Position numbers and translations under genes: made by a program. Source: Chlorokybus atmophyticus (lineage: Eukaryota; Streptophyta; Chlorokybophyceae; Chlorokybales; Chlorokybaceae). From it: a DNA stretch of 64,000 nt. Of this stretch, positions 8,860 to 18,594 are shown piece by piece (positions within the stretch are counted from its first letter, which is position 1; every line of letters begins with the position of its first letter). Below the pieces are notes generated by a model. That model had not been told where the DNA came from. It was given only the letters and a program-made list of their open reading frames with translations, and ran no database searches. The DNA lies in contig RHPI01003728.1 in the NCBI GenBank assembly GCA_009103225.1, forward strand, positions 164,758 through 228,757, given 5' to 3'.

Positions 8860-11800
8860 ATGGGGCGAGTCGCCGTGCAGAGCGTGTCTGTTCTGCCTGA
8901 GATTGTTGCGCTAGGCAGCAGCTCCAGCAGCAATGGCAGGGCGACTGCGCGCAGCGCTGGCGCGACGGTGAGTGTAGAGCATGTTAGAAACCCTAGCTCA
9001 CCATTGTCTTCAGCTACAGCTGCATGTTGCTGCTGTCATTCAGCTGAATTGTGCACCATGTGAACGCAATGCATGCTTCCAATGGTCATTGTATGGATGT
9101 GTTAGGCCCTTATGACGGCTATCCCGTCCTCGCTACTGTGCGTTCAGTCAGCTGGCTGTTCGTACCAGATTGCTTAGGATGCTTTTGACAATTACACATG
9201 TCTTATCTCTGTTGTTGCTAGGACTGTCGGTTATCGCGCCTTCCCAGACTCGCTCGTATTGCAGCCTAATCAGTTTCTCGACGCATGCAGCGCGATCACT
9301 GCTAGCGTGTAACGCTGGTGTAGTGGGCTTTTCATTGTTTTGCCATTGCCATGCATTACACTAGGTTTCCGTTTTTGTTAATGTTGCATGTGCGTTGCAG
9401 GCAAGTATGTGTTTGCATGCACTTGTTTACGCTACAATGCACTGCAGGTCAGCAAGTCTGCCGCACACTTGCCTTCTCGTGTGACCACCCGCTTCCAGCA
9501 TGCAGTTTCCACATCGTCGTCTTTCCTTGGGGACGTGCTGCGTCTTCCTGGTTCCAAACGCATGGTCGTTGCAACGTGTGGAGGAAGGAGGGCTGTTGTC
9601 TGCACACTAGGTGAGTTGCACTTGAATAAACTGCGATTGTCCCGTGCATTGCAACTATTGTTTGTACCCGCAACTGAAGCTCTGCCCTGCTTAGAACGGC
9701 CATGGAAAAAGCATGACGCTCGGCTGGTACTCGAGGATGGCTCAGTATGGACGGGAGTGGCTTTCGGGGCAAAGGGTACAGTGGTAGCTGAGGTGGTATT
9801 CAACACAGCATTGACTGGGTAAGAGAATGTATTTTGCCACGGGCTCACATACGCTGCTGCATGCTTCATCTGTGGTGTAGAGCGTCACTGAACCACGGTC
9901 ACGGTTGTTGCAGGTATCAAGAAATCTTGACAGACCCAAGCTACTCCGGCCAGTTTGTCACAATGACATGTCCGCACATTGGCAACACAGGCATCAATCC
10001 AGGTGCGCAATGCACAGCTGTTTCAGCAACGTCATTTCTCCCTCACTCTGAGCTTCAACATGCTTCAGTTCAATTCGCCAAGTGTGCAGCTGCATCCATT
10101 GTGTGTTGAGCTCCGCAGTGTCAACATGTTGAGCAACGCTTATATGTGGGCGCAGATGACTTTGAGTCGCAACGTTGTTTCTTGGGGGGCTTGATTGTTC
10201 GGAGCTTGAGCCCAGTGTAAGTAAGCGCATGCACTCACCTTCAAGCTCATCAGGACAACCCGCAACTCTAACATGACACATTGATTGGCCCTCGTGTACA
10301 GTGTCTCAAACTACCGCTCCACCCAAACACTGAGCGACTTCCTTGAAGCACAGAACGTCCTAGGCATATGTAAGTGGCACATCTGCACGCTCTGTGTCAC
10401 ATGCTTGTCGGTATCTCACGATCTGGTGGCTCCATGGCAGCTGAGTTGGACACACGTGCGTTGACAAAGAAGTTGCGAGAGACTGGTGCCCTGATGGGTA
10501 GGAACAAGCCCTTTTCACCAATCTTTGTGTAGTAAAATGCAGTGTGACTTGCATGGCGTGCTGCCAAGCGTGCTTGCGAAGCGTGTGATTCACACGCTGC
10601 AACAAGGGCAACTGTCTTTGCATGAGGTCCTCACATGCCAATGCGCTGCAGGTGTCATCAGCACAGACTCGGCATTGACAGATGATCAGTTGACAGAAAA
10701 AGCCAAGAGTTGGAGTATTGTGGGTACGTGGACAATAATATCAGCGTTAAGCTCGCACAACAAAGTTCACACGACAGTTAACCATCAGCTGGCACTGCCC
10801 AACCTGCATTGACTGACTTGCATGGTGATGGCAGGCGAGGATCTCATCACCCCCGCAAGTTCTCAAAAACCGTACGAGTGGACAGAATCAACAGACGACG
10901 AGTGGGAGTTCAGCCCACACGCCACAGACGATCGTCGACTCCATGTAAGCTTGGCCAGGGTTGCATAAAGCACTTGCCCCATAAGACTGTGAGCTGCACT
11001 CGCAGCTCAATGTCTCCAAACTGCACAGGTTGTTGCGTATGATTTTGGTATCAAGCGCAACATCATGAGGCGACTGGTTGCAAACGGCTGCCGCGTCACG
11101 GTTGTTCCATCCACAACCTCTCCAGAGGAGGTGCTGGCGATGAACCCGGACGGCATCATGTTCAGCAACGGGCCCGGTGATCCGTCAGCCGTGCCTTACG
11201 CGGTGGAGAACATCAAGCAGCTCCTGGGCAAGGTGCCCGTGTTTGGCATTTGCATGGGCCACCAGCTGCTGGGTCAAGCCTTTGGCGGCAAGACCTTCAA
11301 GCTCAAGTTTGGACACCATGGCGGCAACCACCCCATTCGACACATCCCCACAGGTACTGCTCTGTAATGCATGCTTGACAACAGCCACATACACATGCTT
11401 GCCAGTTTGCTTCTCTCAACTGCTGCCAGGCGCATGACAATGTAGTTCTCCAAATGGACATCTCATCACATCCAATGTGGCAGTGTATGCACATGCTAAC
11501 TGCCCCAGTCAGCTTGCTTAAATATGCATTCACAGGGCGCATTGAGATTAGCTCTCAGAATCACAACTATGCGGTGGACCCCGAGACACTGCCAGAGGGT
11601 GTCGATGTGACGCACGTCAACCTGAATGACGGCACCTGCGCCGGCATGGTGTACCCTGCCATGAAGGCCATGAGCATCCAGTACCATCCTGAGGCATCAC
11701 CTGGCCCTCATGACGCTGATCTGGGTATGTACAAATGATGCAAGACACAGTTGCACACAACACCCACGTACTCTATGCCATACTCACCACATACACAACC

Positions 11801-12129
11801 ACCGGGCTACTCAGCGCTTGCGCGCTGCCCAGGCCTACATTCTACTGCTTATTCTATCGCCGACCTGTTAGTATGTTGCTAGTGTCCACATCAACAATAA
11901 TGGGGCCATATCTCACAGTTTCATGTTGCTGGTGCCCCGGTGCACACTAGACGCATGCAGATGCTGTCAGCTCTCTCTGTCGTGTGCCCCAATTCATGCA
12001 TGAGACGCTGACAGTTGTGTTTGTGTGTTTCCTTCTGAAGCATTTGCCGACTTTGTCACAATGGTGAAGGCGGAGAAGGAGGCCAAGTCAACAGCGCAGC
12101 AACCTGAGAAGACACCAGCAGCTGTTTGA
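8860..12129 (+). CDS. CARA: Carbamoyl-phosphate synthase small (glutaminase) subunit, plastid type
   Basis: Supplies ammonia from glutamine to the large subunit for carbamoyl phosphate, feeding arginine and pyrimidine synthesis; in plants the enzyme is plastidic. About twelve exons in consistent phase give roughly 490-500 residues. Exon 1 (8860-8967) and exon 2 (from about 9447) encode a Ser/Arg-rich transit peptide. The N-terminal CPSase domain follows: [68 protein letters not shown]. The class-I amidotransferase domain starts at [16 protein letters not shown] (11033), with the nucleophile Cys in [17 protein letters not shown], the SQNHNYAV segment and the catalytic His/Glu in [12 protein letters not shown]. 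The tail [16 protein letters not shown] and an Ala-Pro end stop at 12127-12129. A separate small subunit, not a CAD fusion, fits plants and algae. Introns are rich in TGCA and short (about 80-400 bp). Confidence 0.96.
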
Positions 12130-13575
12130 GACGTTAAAGTTTAGCAGTGTACTAGTAGTTTGCATTGAGTTGATGTGTGCATTGAATGGGTCAGTTGCTT
12201 TACCAGTGACTGAAGTTGCAGCTTATAGTTTACACCAATGTCATGGCTGCCTGAACTTGCATATGTTTGTCACAATCGCCCACGACATCGCGCTGTGCGA
12301 CAAATGCTATCAGAGTTCGTTAATTAGACTGTCATTCGCCTGTCATCGGTTTGTTGACCAACAAACTTGTACTCGTGTACTGGCAGACTCTTCGACACAG
12401 AATGCTTGTTAGAGTAGCTCTGAAGTGGTGCTGAACAGACAGCATGGTTGCTGACGCTAGAGGATGGCCCTGGTGTTTGATATCGTGATGAGCCTGTTGT
12501 GGTGGTTACAGTCACGCATAACAGAAAATCTTACTTGATCGCCTGCAATTTGTATGACTCGCCTACGAGGGTGTTGTTGTACATTGTTTGTGCTGAGTCA
12601 TTATTGAGATTGTATCAGGTACACACCAGGCACAAGGCAGGCAGGTTAGCGGGTGCAGACAAATGACGTCAACCACACCGCTAGCTTCCTGCTCAGTACA
12701 CGAGGGGCCTACACTAGGTGGCAAAAGCCTGCGCTATATGTACCAAGTGCAGATAGAGTGGGGCTGTAGTCAGCAACAGCGGTAAGCAATAGCTGCAGCC
12801 CGAAGGACAAACCTGTTGCACAAGGGTTGCATGTGCATTGCGCTTTTTGTACTTGTTTACTTTAAGAATTGCGACACCATAAATGCAACACTGAAATTTG
12901 CGTACAGCGTCAGATAATGTGACTCGTTCATGCAGTCATACCTCTGATGTAGCGATCATGCATGGCACAATTCTTGCATTCTATTTAACAATACAAACCT
13001 ATTACCATTCATACAACGTTTGCATCCATGTAATGATCAATCAATGCACGGGGGTGTGTATGCACAAATGTGTCATACCTTTTTTTAAATATTTTACGTA
13101 ACACTTATAGAGCAACATAAACACGGTGTGATTGTCATGTTTTATGAATTAAGGTGGCTTATGCATACGGTCTGATAATAACTATCATGACATCATGTCA
13201 TGATAATTGTGACAACTTGTAAGTTACATGTTTCGCGGTACAGATTACCGCCCCGGGCATGAAGTGACCAACTTTAATTGGTATATAAAAGCATTGGCCT
13301 TGTTGGGCCAAATTTACAATGCATATCCAATCCATACTCAGCTATTACCGTCATTAGTCATCATCAATGCCAATTTATATATGAGATGAGAATTCGTGTT
13401 GTGCACTTCCTTCCGACACGTATACACGCAAAGTTAACATTAATGCACCAATCTGCTGCGTAATATTTACAGCTTGTTAATGACGCAATTATGTATATGA
13501 TGTGTTTATGATAATACATACGGGATGGGGCATATAGGACATGTGGCCCACAAGGGAAGGCTCCCCTTATTTTTC

Positions 13576-13606
13576 GGCTATGGCAGCAAAAGTTGCTGCC
13601 ATAGCC
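13576..13606. repeat. Hairpin with perfect 14-bp arms
   Basis: GGCTATGGCAGCAA at 13576-13589 and its exact complement at 13593-13606 enclose three bases; the stem is flanked by T-rich and A-rich runs (TTTTTC...AAAAA). It sits mid-spacer, so it may be a small transposon end-pair or an RNA stem; nothing ties it to a gene. Confidence 0.7.
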
Positions 13607-14539
13607 AAAAACAGTTCAGACGCCTACTCACAGTTTACGAGGGTAATCAAGTGTTAGTTGAACATGGCTATTCGTTTATTGTTATGGTGCATAAGTAATC
13701 ACGGCATGTCACATATGTATATTCAAGGCACTGCATGGCTAGCTGATTGTCTATTATAATCATAATTTATTATAAACAATTACACTTAACTATATGAATT
13801 AAAATGAAGAGCAAAACGCGGGTTTGGTATAATGTATTGAATAAGGGTAAACGATGTTGGTAAATATTGGGAAAACTTGTGTGAACATTGTACACATGTA
13901 TGAAAACACAATTGAATGTGATTTATTTGGTTTTTTGTGCTTATTTGACACTGCATGAGTCGAATGCAAAATGCTTGCAAAAAGATGCATGTTGCAGGGA
14001 GAGTTATTTGATCGCTATCTGGCGATTGAACTTTATATATTATTCGCTAAATGCATGCTTATATGAGGCAATGCAAACAATTTCATGGTTCTTATGAGTA
14101 CTTTGACGAAGGATATACCGCTCATAACACATCAAGGTGAATGCGGTATGCCTTGGTGTGTTATGAGATTGTGCCTTGGTGTGTTATGAATTTTACAAAT
14201 GTTGAAATATATCAAAATAGTGCGAAGCTTTGTACTACTTTCATAACATACAAAAGTTGCATGTAGAGTTCGGGGTTTGCTACGTTACAACACTTGTGTG
14301 TTTCGAGAGGTACGTTTTTTGTTCATGTACTCACGAGGACAATGGCATTGTTGGCATTACCTTGTAGAGCTTTATATTACAAATTGTAGTATAAAGCTGT
14401 ATACTACTTGCCATCTACTTCGAGACTTGCTACATGCAAACATTGTGTGTTATGAGGTATATGATGTTGCCGGGTACTCATGATCACGAGAAGCATGATA
14501 TTGTTTGCATTGCCTCTTATAATCATGAGCATGTAATCA

Positions 14540-14640
14540 ATGTATAATACTTAGGCAAGCAAGCATTGTTGTCAATACTTGGGGGAGCTGTATAATACTT
14601 ATGCAAGCAAGCATTCTTGTTAATACCAAGGGAAGCTAGG
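14540..14640. repeat. Two diverged ~57-bp tandem copies
   Basis: ATAATACTTAGGCAAGCAAGC..TTGTC-AATAC..GGGGAGCT is followed by a second copy, ATAATACTTATGCAAGCAAGC..TTGTT-AATAC..GGGAAGCT. Confidence 0.6.
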
Positions 14641-15291
14641 TATGCACAACCTTTCATAAAATGACACAACAAGATCAAGCATACGTTCAAATGATAATTC
14701 ATGTATTCTTAAGATGTATAGCATACATAAGTCCAAAGATATCAGTGCAAAGCACGGCAACGCACGCAAACACATACACCCACACTCAAGCATGTCATAC
14801 AAAGACACATCATATTAATTTTACGTATTTCATGATATCAGTTTTTTACAACACATCACATGGGCAATGTCTGGCTTCATGCATATCACAACACCATGCA
14901 GCTTTGGAGTAAATTGATAAAATCCCCATCGCAGTCATTGCTCTGAGATGTGACACATAGCCATGGATGTGATGTAAGCTTAGTGGAGTAGCATAGGCTC
15001 TGCATCGCACGCTTAGGTATCCTATGCCGGGAGGGAGCCGTGCCGGAAAAAACTGCCGAAAATTTCCTGCTGTCCCCTTGAGAAAGTTGGGTGCGCTGAG
15101 GCGGGAGAAACCAGGAGCGAGCGAGCGAGCGCGCGAGCGAGCGAGCGAGAAAAAGAGAGGGGGAAGCAGCTAGCGGGCGTGGGTGTGGGTGAGGGCGTGG
15201 GCGGGCGTGTCTTCTAGGGCAGCGGTGTTGTGGTGGGAGCCGGGGAGCTTTCTTCCTCTGCACATTGCCCGCCTTGTTCGGCTGGGCCATC

Positions 15292-16795
15292 ATGTCCTCG
15301 CGAGCGGAGAGAGCCGCCAAACGAAGCAAAACTGCTGAGGCAAGTCCTATGTAGGCTTTTGGAAGAGGGGCGGGGGGGCAGGCCGGCAGCTGTTCCCCTC
15401 CTTCCGTTTGTACTTGTTTGTCCAAGCTCATGCACGAAGCATGCCAATGCGCCTGTGTGTTGTGCACCACACCCAGAGGCTTGCCACAGCTAGTGCATAT
15501 TCTCCGCCTCTTTGTCGAGAGGGTAGGAGAGACGGATGCCCCTCTTTGCAGCTGCCGTTTACAATACGACGCTGGTGTGCCAGCATTTTACCAAGCAGGG
15601 ACAATATTCGTGTATGGGTATATATTGTGAACATGGCACACACGCACACAGAGGGTGTAGCAGGGTCTAACAGCTGTGTGCTAGGTCGGTGCTAGGTCGG
15701 TGAGTACGCGTCTTGACCAAGTTCAGGTCTTGCATGCAATTCTATTTCCCGCTGCACATGCTCTGACCTTGTATGTTGTTATCATCAGGCCGCTGGCCCC
15801 AGAACACTTTGTGTGCTCGCATCCTTTGTGCGTGCAACTGTTTGCTGTTGAACTGCGCTTAGCGTACACAATCTGTTCTGGTATGCCGCAACACTGTATC
15901 CCTTTTTCAAACAGTCACGCTGTTGCGCGTTGTGCATTGCGAGCTTGCTGTCATTCTGAATACTTGGTTTCTGCAGGAGGGAGTTGTCGCCCCCGCACCC
16001 GAGCCAAAGAAGGCAAAGAAAGCACCCGCAAAGAAGGCAGAGGACAAGGCTGAGAAGCCCAAGAAGGAGGACAAGAAGGTGGACAAGAAAGTGGACAAGA
16101 AAGAAGACAAGAAAGAAGACAAGGAGGAGGAGGAAGAGGAGGTGGTTGACGACAACAACAACGAAAATGACGCCGACCACGAGGAGGACGAGGAGGAGAA
16201 GGAGGCGGAGTTGCCCAAGGAGGAGGTGCCTAAGGCGGCCGCGGGCAAGGTGGGCCCTGGCGACAAGGCGCCGGACTTCGAGCTTCAGGCCGATGACGAA
16301 TCCACAGTCAAGCTGTCCACTGTCAATAAAGACCATGGCGTGGTCATATTCTTCTACCCCAAAGCCAACACCGGAGGATGCACCAACCAGGTAAACCTAC
16401 ATATCCAGATACAATAGACCTCTCTGATTGACACTTGGCTCGTGCAACCGTTTGCTATTATATTTGCATGACCATGAAGAGTGTCTCCTGCCCCAATGCA
16501 GGCGAATTTGTTTCGGGACATGCACTCCCAGTTCGAGGAGAAGGGTTACCGTGTGTTTGGTATGAGCGCGGACCGGCCCAAGTCTCAGGCCAGCTGGCGT
16601 GCGAAGCAGAAGTTGCCATACCACTTGCTGTGCGATCCGGAGCGCGGGACGCTTAAAGCTTATGGCGTGGGCAAAGGATCTAGCATCGCGCGCAGCCACA
16701 TTGTCATCGCTAAGGGAGGGACAATCAAGGACTTCGTGCGGGGAGTGTCGCCCAAGGACAGTGCCAACCTGGCGCTTAAAGCCATTTCTGAGTGA
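15292..16795 (+). CDS. BCP/PrxQ-type peroxiredoxin with a long charged N terminus
   Basis: Thiol peroxidase that reduces hydroperoxides. Three exons (15292-15339, 15977-16390, 16502-16795) give 251 residues. Exon 1 encodes only MSSRAERAAKRSKTAE and ends at a GC donor (GAG|GCAAGT). Residues 17-105 are Lys/Glu/Asp-rich (KKAEDKAEKPKKEDKKVDKK, then an acidic run), resembling nuclear or nucleolar tails. The AhpC-TSA/BCP fold starts at VGPGDKAPDFELQADDES. The peroxidatic-Cys loop reads FFYPKANTGGCTNQANLFRD: the Thr and Cys remain, but the usual TPGC proline is Gly, and the resolving Cys five residues later (CTxxxC in two-Cys members) is Asn. Later family motifs are intact (GVSADRPKSQ-like GMSADRPKSQ, LPYHLLCDPERGTLKAYGVG). 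It is thus probably a one-Cys enzyme. The basic/acidic tail recalls the nuclear yeast peroxiredoxin Dot5, so a nuclear location is inferred. Confidence 0.92.
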
Positions 16796-18594
16796 GAGAG
16801 AGACTGTGTGTACACGCCAACAGATGCGAGCATACTTGTATGCGAGCCTGTGTGCGCGTGCGCTCATGCATGCGTGTGCATGGGTCAGCACCTTTTGTAT
16901 ATGTGTGTACGTGCAGTTTGATGCCCTCTTAGCGAATCCACTGCCAGTTACGCATGCATTGACGACTATTTCGCGATGACTGTTTCAATGTTATACGACT
17001 GAAATGTTGTCTGCTGACCTTTCCATCCTGTCCTTGCAGGAGCAAGTGAGCTTGAGCCAACGTGCGTGACTATATATATCCAGCTACAACGCGAGCGGAC
17101 GGATGATGGTCTGTTCTCTACAGCTATCTGAAGAGCGCATGCAAGTACTGTGCATCTTGCCAAAGAAGAAGGCCAATGATACCAATAATCAATTTCTGGG
17201 GGAGGCATCAGGGTGGCTGACAATTGCCAGCCACCCTGATGCCCCCGCAGTGTCCTGGGCGCGCCTCTCGCGCCATGTGCCTCTCTATGCATAACTTGCG
17301 TGCGATTTTGGTTTCGCCGGCTGTGATGCAACAGGCCATCTAAATATTCTCCAGCTAGTTGAGGATATTCGAGGGCAGCTGCTGAATGCAAGTTCATGTA
17401 CGCCCTGTGATCTCTCCTCCTGTTTGCCTGTGCTGAACAGCCCAAGCTTGTGTGCATGCTCCAGCATTGAGTCGCTGTAAACAAGTGAAAAGCCTCTTGT
17501 GGTAGTGTTTGAGGGGTAGTTTGCCACTCCTTGGTTTGCGCTGGCATACCTACATTCATGGCAATGCTGCGCTGTGCAGATTGAGTAAATTTTGCATACC
17601 TTCGTTGCAACCCCTGCACTCACTTTTCCCAGACTGGCGTACTTGCATAGAGGCCATAGAGTTTAGTCCACAAAGCAATATGCACTGTCTCAGCCCATTG
17701 GCATGCTGCGCAATATGTGCTTGCCTGCTACTGGTAGGTTGGTACAATATGCCTTTCCAAGCCACCTAGCACTCCACAAATACTGCACAAGCATTCCTCA
17801 GATTGAAAAGAACGCAAAGCGTCAATGTGGCTTGCTGCATTGAGGGTTTACTGTTGGGCACTACACGTGGGCAAATGCTTCTTTCTTTGAGGGGAAATGG
17901 ACAAAAACAACAACAAATAAATTTACCACAACATCAACAACAGCAGCAGCAGCAGCAGACCACTAACAACACAAGTTCAGCCTGAGTGTCCGTACCTATC
18001 ACAACCAAAACACATTACCATCCAACGTCAGAAAAACAAGTAAGCAGTAGGTCCAAACAAGATGTACTCGTCATTGTAAGCAGCACGCGTGCATGCACAG
18101 CCCGTGTGGTCACCGCTGCCATTCGTGGACAAGCACGAAGTATTGAATGTGGAAAGTACTAACCCCACTTACAGTTATTGCTTGGTCAACAATCATCTCT
18201 GATGCTAGATTCCGTCAATTTAGACGAGCTTCACAAGCAATGTTAAGAAGGTGATCAGACAGTCGTCGTCTCATTTGCCACCTCAACACACCTATATGAG
18301 TTCTAAACGCTTCCAAGCCTCATAGCAGAGCCAACAAAGCTTGCCGACCCCACCTGAAATGTACATAACGTATATTGCTCTTGCCCGTTGCGCCTTACTT
18401 GCTCGACTTGGCCTGTCCTGCGAAGCTGTTATCTTCTGTGCTCGTTGTTGCCGCTGGCCTGTCTCTTGATGCTTGTTGTGCCAGTCTTTTAAGCTGCATG
18501 CACACAGCGCCGATACACCAATCTAAACTGGACGTCGAACAACCTCCTTTTCAAGTCCGTGTCACACTAAAGGGTACCAATAGCTCACCCATCA
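16796..18594. other. Convergent spacer between peroxiredoxin and SET genes
   Basis: 3' flanks of two genes ending towards each other. A strong hairpin sits at 17205-17242 (arms GCATCAGGGTGGCTG and complement). A CAA/CAG triplet run occurs at 17905-17962. No conserved coding frame is seen. Confidence 0.6.
17205..17242. terminator. Stable hairpin downstream of the peroxiredoxin gene
   Basis: Arms GCATCAGGGTGGCTG (17205-17219) and CAGCCACCCTGATGC (17228-17242) are fully complementary with an 8-base loop, about 400 bp past the stop. It could be a 3' UTR structure or a small foldback element; a terminator role is a guess. Confidence 0.35.

Larger units (their letters stand above)
12130..15291. 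other. AT-rich spacer with hairpins and small duplications
   Basis: No coding frame is recognised. Visible structure: a perfect 14-bp-arm hairpin GGCTATGGCAGCAA...TTGCTGCCATAGCC at 13576-13606; an inverted repeat CTCATAACACATCAAGG/CCTTGGTGTGTTATGAG at about 14122-14167 followed by a direct copy of the right arm; a diverged ~55-bp tandem duplication at 14540-14640 (ATAATACTTAGGCAAGCAAGC); and a (GAGC)n run at 15115-15150 just upstream of the peroxiredoxin start. Confidence 0.6.
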
